From Calliopum simillimum (lineage: Eukaryota; Arthropoda; Insecta; Diptera; Lauxaniidae): 64,000 bases of DNA. The stretch is taken from NCBI GenBank assembly GCA_951812925.1, contig OX638369.1:29314392-29378391 (forward strand), read 5' to 3'. A program made the position numbers and the translations under genes. Positions 46,361 to 58,244 of the stretch are shown here, piece by piece; position 1 is the first letter of the stretch; each line of letters begins with the position of its first letter. Under the pieces are notes generated by a model. The model did not search any database. It was given only the letters and a program-made list of their open reading frames with translations, and was not told where the DNA came from.

Positions 46361-47039
46361 CATTTAATGTTATATTTAATAGCTTCGAGCTATAGTAGTA
46401 ATACTGAGATTTGATGTGGATCACTAATTAAGAAAATTTGGTTAAAACTTGAGGTGAAAATAGATAAAAAAAAATAGCTCAAACGTAGAAAATAAGTAGA
46501 GATAGCACATTTGCGCTCTTCAAAAAATTTAGTATTAGATATAGGATTTTTTTTTCATTTTTGAATATTTTGATGTCTTAGTGGTATTTTGAAGTCCCAC
46601 TTTTTTGCTTTCGGTAAATAAGTTCATAACGCTACCATAACTGCAAAAATCTCAAAATTTACAAGATTTCGGACATAAGTGGAGAAGACCGTCGGGACTC
46701 TCGACGAAACAACTGTACGAATCTTAATGAAGAAAAAATAAAATATTTGTTTATAGTTTTTGGGTTATTTGTATTATGTTCATTTTGTATACTACCCATA
46801 AATAAAAAACAAATAAAAAATTAAAAAAAATTCATTAACGATTTTTTAATTGATGAGAAACAATGCACCTCACCTAATACCTCACATTTTGATATGTTCG
46901 TTTGTGAATATTACCTTTTCACTTAAATTTTTTAAATAATTTAAATAGTATGAAGATTGATGCAAGTTTGGACAAAAATAGGCTATTGGAAGTACAAATA
47001 AGTACTACGCAGACGAAGTCGCGGGTAAATGCTAGTATT

Positions 47040-47520
47040 TTTATAAGTAGAAGTAAATGTTTGTATGTATGTGTGTTCCTTATAGACTCCTAAACGGCTG
47101 GACCGATCAGCATGAAAATTTATATTGAAATGTTTTCGGGCTCTCCCTTGGATGTTGGAACCAAAAATTTAAAATTTTTTTTTTACTCAAGAAACTCACC
47201 TTGGAAGTCGGAACTAAAAATTAAAATTTTTTTTTTTTTTTTTTGGTTTTTTCACGTTTTCTACGCATTTCATGACTTTTTACGGCATTTCAGTGGAACA
47301 ATTTATTTTGAATGGTCCCCCCTTGCATGTAGGAACCAAAAAATAAATTTTTTTTTTTTCGATTTTTTTTTTTGTATTTTCTATGCGTTTTATGACTTTC
47401 TACGACATTTTAGTGGAAACATTTTTTTTCACTGAATGGTCGCCCTTTAGATGTCGGAACCACAAATTTTTAAGAAATAATTTTTTTCGTTTTTTTCGTG
47501 TTTTCTGCGCGTTTTATGAA
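47040..47520 (-). repeat. Inverted GGGGGACCC-module array next to the Helitron
   Basis: Three modules in minus orientation (GGGCTCTCCCTTGGATGT, GGTCCCCCCTTGCATG, GGTCGCCCTTTAGATGT), each with ...CTACG(C)ATTT(C/T)ATGACTTT(T)TACG. The head TTTGTATGTATGTGTGTTCC and CTAAACGGCTGGACCGAT begins five bases after the Helitron end. Confidence 0.65.
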
Positions 47521-48755
47521 AATAAAACTTGGAAACTATAAAGGGCGTTCCGAACCCCTCTCGGTGTCTTGGACTCCTTTTATTTAAAATTTTATTTTAC
47601 CAATCGCTAGGGAAAAGTTGAGGAAAAACTCTGAAAATTATCAAGGGTGTCTCCGACCACTCTTAGTAGGTTTTGGCTCATTTTTCTAAAAAGTATCTAA
47701 TCGATAGGGAAAGACCGAAAAAAAAATTTCAAAAAATTCCTAAGCTCTGTCTCAAAAGCTTATACCACATGTGGGACAACTATTTTGCAACTGCAACAGA
47801 TCTCATAAAAGTTTTAAGAAATTATTAAATAAACATTTAATTTAGAATTTTAAAGCAATTAAAAATAGCAATTTAGTAAAAGGAGCACGTTAAAAACTCA
47901 ACACTTCATACACCCCCAAAATGAATATGAACATGGCAATTAAAAAAGTTCAATTTTCAAAATGCAAACAAACAAATAAATTAATTGACAGTGAGTCTAA
48001 GCAAATCAAAACAAAGCTAAATACCAACAACAACAACAACAACAACAATACCAACAACAAGAAAAAACCTAACCTTAAACAAGCACCATTAAGAAATTTT
48101 CTCTACTTTGGTTTTCTTTTATTCACGAACGATAGAAAGAAAAACAAATTCCAATTAAAAACGTCTGTCTCACCTGTGTGCACACTGTGGAAAACCACAA
48201 AAACTTAAATATACGGAAATGTTGATGTTGATCATCTCTTTGTATCAACTTTAGTAAAAAAAAAAAAAAAATTATAAAAAAACAACAACAACAAAAAAGT
48301 AGAAAACGTAGAATTTTGAACGAGCGTGTACACTTGTGTAAACTTTGGCCCCAAACTAGATAAGCAAAATGAAGAAAATGGAGAAAATATTTGAAAGAGA
48401 ATCACCTAGGTAGCAGCAACAGCAACACTGAAAAAACAACAACAACAACAACGAAACCCAATGAAAACCAATGAAAGAGAATGAAACCACATGGAATGAC
48501 AACCTGAGGCCAAAAACTTAAGAGACAAAATAGCAATTTGTTAAGCCACTAAGACACTTTATGGTTTCTTTTCGGTTTGGTAAACAAAATTAAAGAGTGC
48601 TTAGTTATGAAAAATTGGTGGCAATTCTCTTTCAAAACTCTTTTGTATTTAATGAGCATGTGTTTTTGATTCAAAAAAAAGAACTTTTTCCCTTGACATG
48701 CTTAAGACTATGCGGGAAAAATTAAGCCGGAAAATTCATTCATTCAGTAATTATA
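47521..48755. other. Unannotated stretch with AAC repeats
   Basis: Contains (AAC)n at 48029-48060, 48280-48295 and 48430-48455. The frame 47921-48208 with an asparagine run is low-complexity and not counted as a gene. Confidence 0.5.
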
Positions 48756-49355
48756 AGACCGGGTTGATTTTGTGAGAAGCAAAATAAAATCATCCCGAAA
48801 TGGACTCAAAAGTTAGAGGGACTCTTAAAAGGAAATCTGCATAATTTTTTTTTCGTTCCGAGAAAAACCAATGGAGCACTTTTGATTCTACTGAAGACCC
48901 ATTTTGGCTGAAAAAACATGTTTTTGGACATAACTTTTTTTCATTACAAAAAAGATACTCGAGATACTGTGTTGTTACAAAAATTTTGGCGTATAAAAAT
49001 TATAAATTTTTTTTTGGGGTATAGATAATATTTGCGGCCCAAAATCGATTTTTTACGTTTTTCAATAACGTGGCCGGGAAAATAATTTTTTACTCAAAAG
49101 CGAGGTATCTAACGAAAAAGTTTATGAGACAAAAAATGCTTACAATTGTCCAAAAAATACGTGTGAATTTTTTCAGAATTTTTTGAGATATTTTATAGTT
49201 TTTCAAAAATTTATCAAATTGATTTTACAGTAGAATCAAAAGCGCTCCATTAGTTTTTCTCAGAATAAAAAAAAAAAATTACGCAGATATCGTTTTTAAG
49301 AGTACTTCTAACTTTTGAGTTGGTTTCGGGATGAATCGAAATTTCAACCCGGTCT
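48756..49355. mobile_element. Inverted-repeat DNA element (600 bp), family unknown
   Basis: Ends AGACCGGGTTGA and TCAACCCGGTCT, with similarity continuing inward for more than 120 bases per arm (ATCATCCCGAAAT; CAAAAGTTAGAGGGACTCT; GAGAAAAACCAATGGAGC on the left, complements on the right). No clean target duplication is seen. Fragments of the same family lie at 35040-35160 and 44078-44250. No coding sequence. Confidence 0.75.
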
Positions 49356-49547
49356 ATTAACCATATACCCAAACCAAGCTGTAATTTCTACATCTAGTGT
49401 CCAAGGAACATTATAGTTCATATTAGTTTGATACAGAAAAAAACCGAAAGCTACCGAATATTCGGGACGGTTATCTAAAAAATTTCTTTGAAATTTTATT
49501 AGACAGGATCTGGTCCGACAAACCTTGTTTAGCCATTCCTGACGGTG

Positions 49548-50458
49548 CACAGTGTGAGATTTTGCCAATCTAGGACGTCAAAACTCAATTTCAGCCGTAG
49601 TTTCAAAGACATCGAGTTGAAATTTTGTACATGTGCTTTAATTTTTTATGCGGAGGTTTGGTTCAGAGATGAACAGAATCGGACAAAATCTACTTACACC
49701 TCCCATAAAAATGTGCCTTTTTTTGTAAAAAAAAATTTTAAAAAATTGGTTGTAATGAAGATATCCACTTGAAAATTTGTATTTACCATTTCAGTGGTAA
49801 CTGAATACTACTGTCAAAAAATGAGAGTGTTTCAAAAACATAACATACATTATTTTTTTTTTTTTTTTTTTTCATGATTTCAGTGCAAATGTTCATTATA
49901 ATACTTCAGTCATTGTAAAAAAAGTTGCCTTTGGGCAAAAAATGGGCAAGATTTTATTTTTTAAATCTATTCTATGAGTATGCATGCTCATACTGTACGC
50001 TTTGTCATAGCCTAACCACGCCCAACTTGTAAGTTATAGTCTATGAAAAATTCAAGATTTTTGAAATTTGTCTTACCTTTTAGCTGATTATAAAATAATT
50101 TGATTAAAATACTTAAGTACAAATGTAAGGGTTGTGTAATGGTTGTGTATAGTGAAAGTATTGACCTTTAATGAAAAAAACTTTTTGCCAAAAAACAAAC
50201 GCGCACAACTTCAAGTTGATCGCTCAAAGTTTTGTTATCGATGCAAGCTTGAAAATTTGTTTTTGCATGCTGTACAATAGTACGTGTTTGATAGCTCTTA
50301 TCATGCCAATGACATTTATTTTATTCTTTTTTATGCTTATTTTCGTAACAATTGGAGTATTTTCTAACAAATTACAAAATATTATCGATTTTGAAGCTCA
50401 TTGTTTTTTTTTTTTTTTTTCATTTTGACGTCCTAGATAGGCAAAATCTCACACTGTG
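49548..50458. mobile_element. Transib-like non-autonomous element, TIR begins CACAGTG (911 bp)
   Basis: Terminal repeats of 36-37 bases, starting CACAGTGTGAGATTTTGCC, match on both ends with one mismatch. They are flanked by a perfect 5-bp GC-rich duplication CGGTG (49543-49547 and 50459-50463). CACAGTG is exactly the heptamer of V(D)J recombination signals, and Transib TIRs are their known relatives. Twenty-three bases after the heptamer both ends read TCAAAA, near where a 23-spaced nonamer would lie. No transposase is present; the open frame at 50171-50428 is AT-rich noise. Confidence 0.85.
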
Positions 50459-50463
50459 CGGTG

Positions 50464-52165
50464 GTGCCATGATTTTGATTAAGATCAAGTCTATAATATA
50501 TATTATAATTTACCAAAATTAATATCGATATGGGTGCGGAGATGTAGCGTTTTGGGTTTTTTTAACGGAGGGCACAATGCCCTCTGGTTCAATCCACTTC
50601 ATTAAAAATATTAAACGATAACATTTTTCTCTTTCCAATAGTTTCACTTCATATGTTTATCCACTATCTCTAACTTCTAGAGAGGCTCGCATAAAAAATT
50701 TACCAGAATACACGAATTCTGTATAGGAGCTCCTTTAAAGAGTATAAATAAAGGATAAGCATGTTCCATAAAATTGTCGGGGAGGGAAAAAATGACTGTC
50801 TACTGTTATGCCAAGACAACCGGAAAATTTTTCAGTCCGTCTTTTGTCACTTTTTGCCCTTTGAATACAATTTTCTACAAATAATTTTTTTACGTGTATG
50901 AACATTTGTTCACTTCTAAGACTGATTTTTGCTGTGATTCTCAACATATCTATACAAAAGGTTAAATTAATTATAGTTGTGAATTTGTCTGATGATATGA
51001 TTGTGGTGATCATTGCAACGTAACATAAATTAGCCATCCAATACATTTTATTTTTGCTTTATCTTTAGACATTTTGCCTTGTTTTTGTAATTTTGTTGAT
51101 GTTTTTATTAAAATACACCGAACAAAAAGCGCAAACCAACAATGACATCTAATACATGCTTGCTGGTAACAAATAAAATACCTATCACAGCAGCTTAATT
51201 TATAGCCCAAAAAAGAAATACCACAAAAAATCGTCAAAACAATAAAAAAAAGAACCTACTGTGTGGGACAAAAGCACTATAAAAAGAACTTACAGCTTGC
51301 AAAATAGTAGTTACCAGACATTTAGACACGTTCGGTGTTACAGCTACAATAGCAACACTGGCGCAACATACAGCAAGCAAGACCAGCTGAGTACTCGACT
51401 CGTACACCTGAAGTTATAGAGGAGTAGATATCGTGGGTGAAACACAATGTTTTTAGTGCGAAAAAACAATACGACGAACATGGCTTATTTTTATGCTCAA
51501 ACTGGATATTCTCTATCTTTTGGGGGTAAAGAAAGAAGAAGTAGGAAAAAGCAAGGAAAAACTACTAAAATAATGGTAATGATAATAAAACCGTACTACG
51601 TGCTGGCAGAAAAAAAAAAAAAAACAATGAAAAATCGTGAGTTCACCTACAGCAATAATTGTGAATAAATAGAAAGTTTCCTTTTTTTTTTCTTCAAACC
51701 ATTTGCTACTAAAATAGTGGCAGTGGAAAATGTATTCTTTTTACTACGGAAATATTTCAAGTATTGTACTCGTACCTGAATTTGTATATTTTTCTACGTG
51801 TTTCGAAAATTTGCTATAAAAGTTTTTCGAAAATTACTCATTTTATAGATTTTCTTTTAAATATATTTTTTTTTATAAGTATTTATGGAAAAAAATGAAT
51901 GCAGTGCGTTTCAGAGCTGCGTTGAATAATTTGTTTTAGTGAAAGTTTTATACTTAAAGAAAAGTTAGACTTCACGTCCCCAGGTATCTCCAATTTTTGG
52001 ATATTATTGATTCAAATAACATTTTTATGTAATAAAACAGAGTAAAAATAAAACAACATGGAATGGACTTTTAACCAGACTACATATGTGCCTACTCTTA
52101 AATAATTTTCGAAACTGAACCCGAATTTGAGGTCAAAATTCCTTACTACCTTCTGAGTTTTGAGA
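50464..52165. other. Unannotated stretch
   Basis: AT-rich. No protein family is recognised in the open frames at 50735-51237 (minus) or 51447-51668 (plus). Confidence 0.5.
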
Positions 52166-52169
52166 TATC

Positions 52170-52775
52170 CTTGCTTAAAGTTGCACAAAGCAGTTTTTTC
52201 AAGCTTATGGCGAAGTTTTTCGAAAATGTGTAATTCCATTTTTCCATAATCTCCCTTATCAAACTTTATTTTTGAACTTTTCCCATTGGACTCTTACTTT
52301 CCGAGTTATCATAATAAATGGATCGCCAAATGTCAAAAGGGCGAAAGTCAATAAAGAGCAAAAGTAATGTTATGATATGAAATGGCTGAGGTTCTGTAAG
52401 AAATGGATAAAATTGGGAACTGTTTTCACGAAAAGCTTACTTGAAGGTATGGAATTTATGACATTTTGTTGAAGAAATGTTATCCATCAAATAATCGATT
52501 ATTCTATTACATTATGTGAGTGCCATTACTTTTGCTCTTTTGTTTACTTCCGCCCTTTAAACATTTACCGATTCAAATATTGTGTATTCCTTTGTATGGT
52601 CATTAAGATGCCTTCACTACAAAGGATGATATCTCAGAAAGTAATAGTTTAATCGAAAAAACTTAAAGTATAGTTTGATAAAAAAGAATATGGCTATTTG
52701 ATGCCATTAAAAAAATGGAATTTCGGCGTTTCCTGGCACTGCGCCATAAGCCTGAAAACAACAAAATATAAAACG
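52170..52775. repeat. Foldback element with ~200-base arms
   Basis: The left arm (about 52185-52380) and right arm (about 52520-52760) are diverged reverse complements. Examples are CTTATGGCGAAG against GCGCCATAAGCCTG, AACTTTATTTTTGAACTTTT against its counterpart near 52665, and GGGCGAAAGTCAATAAAGAG against CTTTTGTTTACTTCCGCCC. The ~140-base centre is unpaired. Confidence 0.7.
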
Positions 52776-53930
52776 CTACTTTGACGCCCCAATATTGAAC
52801 TTCCAATCAGACAGTGAACGAATCCATTCTTCGTATCGAAAATAGAAAGCTCTTACGCAAAAAATCCTCCAAGGGAAATCTACATTCAAGCTTTTGTGTG
52901 ACAGTCTAATGAAAAGTAGACTGAACCAATTGTGATTATTTTAATCACTTCTTCATGCCAGTCTTTTAGCGACTTTAAAAAAAGTTTCGAGTACATCAAA
53001 TTGTATTACGGGACTTCGCTCAGCATCATATTTAGACATGTTTTGAATAAAAAATATCGCAATCTTGTCAGCACTTCGTGTTTATTTGACGATACAAAGT
53101 AAATTTTAACCGTAAAAGTATTGTCTTTTTTTATAACTCCTTTCTGAATTGTATCTGAAACTTTTTTCGCCTCTGAAATATCCTAACCTAAAAATTAGGT
53201 AAGTAAGTAAAAAACACAGTTTTTGGCTACGTTTGAAGTTATGTAGAGAACGATTAAAATCTGCTAGCTCTTTTTATAAACTGCATTTAATAGTACTATG
53301 TTCTATCTTTAATAAACGCTTTATAGTTGTTATGATATCTGTTTACGCGGGGAAAGGCGTAAACTTTAACTCCTAAACTTCAGTGCAATTCTTTGACAAA
53401 CGGCAACATTGTCCATCCGCACAATCTGCAAATACTCGTTACAGTCTGCTGTCAAAGCTTTAACTTAATATGTATACACTTTTTAACCCTAACGAGTGTA
53501 GGCGTCTCTCTTACTCTTATGCAGAATAAAGTCTAAAGTCCAAGTTTATGTTTTAATAAAAGAAAAATTAACTTAAACCAAAGTGTTTTGGGTTATCATT
53601 TTTTATGGAAAATTCTTAATTGCTCACGTATAAGTGATGCAATTCATCGCTTTCCTTCGAAGTGTCGCCGACAGCAACGATTCCAACTCATAAAAGGTGA
53701 TTTCATGCCGTCAAAGATGACTCAAGGTCTTGCACAGCGACTCATGCTCTGAAAATGTGACTCACGGTCATCGCCAGAGGCTTTCTATCGCTATTATATG
53801 TATGGCCAGCGGGCTTAGAGCGTCTTTACAATCATCGTAGCAGGAAAAGACGAAGCGGTATCTTATTATAGGCATACCCATGAAATTTTATATATAGTGA
53901 AAACTATAAATTTGATCCCCGACCAAAAAA
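52776..53930. other. Unannotated stretch
   Basis: No recognised gene or repeat. Confidence 0.5.
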
Positions 53931-53932
53931 TA

Positions 53933-55192
53933 TTGGGTGTACAACTTAAAAACCGGAATTTGACAGTGGATGTCCGTACTAACAAATATCGTGAAAGCTC
54001 GAACTTTATATATGTCATTTTGAAGGTACACTTGACAGCTGTCAAAATCAGTCAACAAAACAATTTTATCTTGTGTGCATCATTATTATTTTTCACGATG
54101 AAAAACTTCGAAAATTCGAGAAAAAGACAGCATTTGCGGGAGGTTCTGTTGGGTCGTTTTTTTGCAAAGAAAACTGCTGCGGAAAGTCATAGTTTGCTTG
54201 TAGAAGTTTATGGCGACGATGCTTTAGAAAAAACACAGTGCTTTGAATGGTTTAAACGCTTCAAAAGTGCCGATTTTGACATCAAAGATAAAGAACGCCC
54301 AGGACAGCCAAAAAAGTATGAAGACGAAGAATTAGAGAAGCTACTCGATGAGGATTCGTGTCAAACACAAGACGAGCTTGCCAAATCGTTAGGAGTGACT
54401 CAGCAAGCCATTTCGAAACGTTTGAAAGCCGCCGGATACATTCAGAAGCAAGGTAATTGGGTCCCCTATGAGTTGAAGCCGAGAGACGTTGAACGGCGCT
54501 TCTGTATGTCTGAAATGCCGCTTGAGCGCCATAAAAACAAATCATTTTTTCATCGGATTGTGACTGGGGATGAAAAATAGATCCATTATGACAATCCCAA
54601 GCGCAAAAAGTCATACGTGAAACCCGGCCAACCAGCCAAATCAACCTCGAAGCCAAATATCCATGGCGCCAAGGTTATGCTGTGTATTTGGTGGGATCAG
54701 AAGGGGCCGTTATATTATGAGTTGTTGAAATCGGGCCAGACAAACACAGGTGACCTGTACCGACCACAATTTATACGTTTGAAGCGAAAAACGCCCGGAA
54801 AACGCGACCAGACACGAAGCAATAATTTTTCATCATGACAACGCTCGGCCGCATGTTGCAAGACCCGTGAAAAACTATTTGGAAAATAGTGGATGGGAAG
54901 TTTTGGCTCACCCGCCTTATAGTCCGGACCTTGCTCCGTCTGACTTTCATTTATTTCGCTCGATGCAAAACGCCCTCACCGGAATACGCTTCACATCAGA
55001 GCAAGGCATCCAAAATTGGATAGATTCATTTTTGGCCGCCAAGCCGGAATGGAATTCATAAATTGCCTGAAAGATGGGGAAATGTTGTAGCTTCCAATGG
55101 ACAATACTTTGAATAAAATATATTGTAACATTTTTCCACAATAAAGCATCAAATTTCGCTAAAAAATTCCGGTTTTTAAGTTGTACACCCAA
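53933..55192 (+). mobile_element. mariner element, mauritiana-like (1,260 bp), defective
   Basis: Inverted ends TTGGGTGTACAACTTAAAAA and complement (about 29 bases, ending CCGGAATTT) are flanked by TA (53931-53932 and 55193-55194). It has full mariner length. The ends resemble those of mauritiana-type mariners (GGTGTACAA core). Confidence 0.93.
54098..55116 (+). pseudogene. mariner transposase, stop and frameshifts
   Basis: Starts MKNFENSRKRQHLREV. The N-terminal part has AAESHSLLVEVYGDDAL, FEWFKRFKSADFDIKD and QDELAKSLGVTQQAISKRLK (DNA-binding helices). WVPYEL comes next, then FFHRIVTGDEK with the first catalytic D. TAG at 54578-54580 replaces the expected tryptophan codon. The frame continues through YVKPGQPAKSTSKP and VMLCIWWDQKG, then shifts between about 54800 and 54870. 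Next come HHDNARPHVA and YSPDLAPSDFHLF (34 residues between the two aspartates, DD34D). Another shift near 55050 precedes the KLPERW-like end and the stop at 55114. Inactive. Confidence 0.92.
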
Positions 55193-55194
55193 TA

Positions 55195-56955
55195 GCAAAA
55201 TAAGGAATACAATAAATCAAGAAAAGTAGTTCCAGATTCGAAATCAGCTTAAAAAAATGCATCGGAACAAATAGGTTTGGTCAGAAGAACCGATCTTTTA
55301 TGTTTTCTTGTGAGCTTGTGAAAGATCAAAATAAAAAAATTGATAAAAAATCAAATAAGAAACAAAGTGCTGCAAGGATTTCATTGAAAATATGTTCAAA
55401 ATCGATTTTGAATAAAACCCCGTACTGAAAACTTATTTTGAAATCGCCAAAGGAACGGCATGTTCTCTCTAATAACTTCAAAACTCAATTAAAGTCAAAT
55501 TCAATGCTATGCACAGAAAGTGTGTTTTCTCCAACATATTCCACAAGTTCATAATGTTCTTCTTCATATTTTGCAATTTACTAAAACCAAACTGATCAAA
55601 AATACAACGCATTCTGACAACTTGGCTTTCTGAAACAACAGCAAAAAATAAACTTAATTTTCTTAACAACTTAATCTCAGGGCATTTTCTGAATTGTGTG
55701 CCTCTCTCTGCGGGCCTCCAATGTCTGAAAATCTGTCGTATGTGATTTCTGTAGACACTTGAAACACAACTTATACGACAACGACGACGACGACGACAAC
55801 ATGACATGTAGCGGCGTGTGACTGTGACAGGAACAGGAAGTTGAATAGCAAGGATAACAGGATAACAACAATTGTTTGTAACGCAAGTAGACTAAAGTAG
55901 AAAGTAGTTGAGAACAACAAGAGCGTAGAACAAAAGGAAAGAAAAAACACAAAAAATTAAAAAAGACAGCAGACGAAAAACAACAAGGCCAAATTATATC
56001 AGTGGCACAGCACAAAACATTCCCTTCGTGCAACTGAACTCAAGACAAAAGTTCTATAAAGACAATGCAAAAAGACAGCGACATTACACACACACACACG
56101 AACTATACTCGTAGTGTGATAAACAAACCGGAAACGTATAAAACTGGCAAATAACGTAAATTATGCCATTCTAGACAATGAAATTAAATTAGAAGCAGCA
56201 GCAGCAGCATGGCACTTTAGCAGCCGCTTAAGCAGCAACTGTCTGTCTATGTGTAGGTGTGTCTGTGCTTTATATGCGGGTACAAGTTTCACTTACATAT
56301 GAATAAATTTTATTTAATCTCATATAGTTAATAATGTAATGTAGATATGTATACCCTTATGCATACACGTATAGTGTAAGCCAATAGACAGAACAGCAGA
56401 ACAGACATATGCATATTTTAATGTGGTGTAACATTAAAATATTTTTTGAAAAAAAAAAAAAAACCCTTTTTTGAGCTAAACATGTCCTTTATTATGCATA
56501 AATCATTTTGATATTGCTCTGAGTGTGCAAAAAAGAATTTTTGTGTTTTATTTTTTTCTTTTTTTTAGAAATATTTTCTACTCATATGTCAAGAGGGTTG
56601 CTTTTTATTACCAGCATTAAATGTCAAGTATTTTAATATCCTTTATATGTATGTGTGAACTAACCTTTAGATGTTGTATTATCTTGGCATAATTTTGGGG
56701 AAGAGAAAGAACAAAAAGTACACTTAATAAACATAGCTCGTAAATTTTTCTGCGCAGTTAGAAAATACTTAAAGTTTTCAACTGTAAAAAGTTATGTGTC
56801 AAAAAACTTGATTTTTATATAAAAAAAAAAGAAAGGAAACCGAAAATGTTTATGAAATAGATTACTACACGCAAAATTGAGTAGAATGTGTCAATAATTT
56901 AAAAAAAAAAAAAACCAATATCAGAAACATAATGTTTCGGCTTTGCAAATAATTT
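55195..56955. other. Unannotated stretch with short triplet repeats
   Basis: (GAC)n at 55780-55798, (CA)n near 56084-56099, (AGC)n at 56190-56205. The minus open frames at 55478-56033 are low-complexity (serine/cysteine-rich). Confidence 0.5.
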
Positions 56956-56959
56956 TTGA

Positions 56960-57610
56960 GTTTCTCAATATTTTTTAGCAGTATTGACATTTTTCGAATT
57001 TTGCTTCCTTCAAAGATTCTCAGAATTGTATTTCACAACTTTTAAAATTTTTCGGCTTTACCAAAGAAAATTTGTATTTTCAATATTTTCTCGAGAATTT
57101 CATTTTTTTTTTTTTTTGCCAATATCAACATTTGTAACGTTTTCAAAAATTTTTATCAAAATTCTTTGAATGTCGTCATTTTTCGGCATTGCAACATTTT
57201 CAAAATATTTTCGAAATCTTTCGACTCCTTACTCATTTTTCGATCTTCTCTTGCCTTCATCAATATTTCCAAATTTTTTTTTATGGATAATCAACATTTT
57301 CCGACAAAAATCTTTCGAATTTCAACATTTTCCAGCTTTTCAGTATTTTTTAAGGTTTCAATTTTATTTTTCAACTCTTCCACATTTTTCAAAATTTTTC
57401 GACTTCACCAATATTGGAATTTTCAAAATTTTTAGAGTAATTTTTTTTGCGACAATATCAGGATTTTTAAAGTTTTCGAAGTTTTGTAAACTCATACCTG
57501 GAGGCCTGATGATTTATAAAGACTTTTGCATTTCAGAAAATTATTCGGAAATTCAACCGACTTTGTTTTTAACAAATCGATTGACATCGCATTTTTCCAA
57601 ATCGACTTAG
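56960..57610. repeat. T-rich, loosely periodic array
   Basis: Repeated variants of CAACATTTTC, TTTTCGACTT and ATATTTTTC at irregular spacing. It resembles the arrays at 17466-18787 and 61515-62560 but is too diverged for a fixed unit. Plus frames (57166-57435, 57170-57610) stay open because of the bias. Confidence 0.5.
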
Positions 57611-57689
57611 GAGCTTATGAGCTATTGCTAAGCAAGAAACAATCTTGCAGTTCACAGATTTGAACTAAATGTGTGTAGCATTTAACATG

Positions 57690-58230
57690 TATACTTTAAT
57701 TGGAGATGCCATGCCAATAATGATATTTCGATCACTTTTACTACAGAGAAATCTTATTGTTAGTAGACCTTTTATATAAACTTTCAGAAAATTTGTCTAT
57801 CTTATTACCTATCTACAAATTATCTTGTTATGATGCATCAAAGCTATGCGGGCTGGGCCACGTTTTTCAAGAAGCTTGACAAAAATACTATCGTGCCTCG
57901 TAACGAAGCTTGCTGTAGGAGCAATATCTTCTTTTGTCAAAATCAATGCAACAGTTTTCGACCAATATTCAATTAAATTATTTATTGGGCGTGGCACTAT
58001 TTGAGCATCGCCCATCTTTTAACTAAAACATAACATTCATTTCTAGAACTCACCTATGAAATTTCATCAAAATGCATTTTACAGTCTGTTAGTTATAACA
58101 CTTAACATATCTTACTTGCAAGAATGGTGCCACGCCCACTTGTCATATTTCGCCCACGCTTAGCTCAAGGTACTTTATAGTAAGTAGACCCTCTATATAA
58201 AAAATACGAAAGATTGCATTATTGAATCGG
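57690..58230 (-). repeat. Inverted copy of the GTGGGCGG/CCACGCC dispersed repeat
   Basis: ATTGGGCGTGGCACTATTTG, ATGAAATTTCATCAAAATGC and GTGCCACGCCCACTTGTC match the unit at 43190-43290 and 43640-43720 in opposite order. Confidence 0.6.
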
Positions 58231-58244
58231 TTAATCAAAGTTTT

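Larger units (their letters stand above)
44270..47035 (+). mobile_element. Helitron, non-autonomous (2,766 bp)
   Basis: The 5' end is TCTATACTAATATTATAAAT directly after an A. The 3' end is CTAG followed by T (47032-47036), so the insertion is between A and T as Helitrons require, with no target duplication. Ten bases before the end is the expected GC-rich hairpin: CGC-A-GAC (47008-47014), loop GAA, GTCGCG (47018-47023). No Rep/helicase is encoded. The inside holds a mariner-type transposase fragment and a dispersed-repeat copy. Overlapping open frames at 44380-44913 on both strands look like chance. The two ends are assumed to belong together. Confidence 0.8.

Noticed and set aside
47921..48208. 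95-codon frame with an asparagine run
   Set aside because: Driven by an AAC microsatellite; no domain seen.
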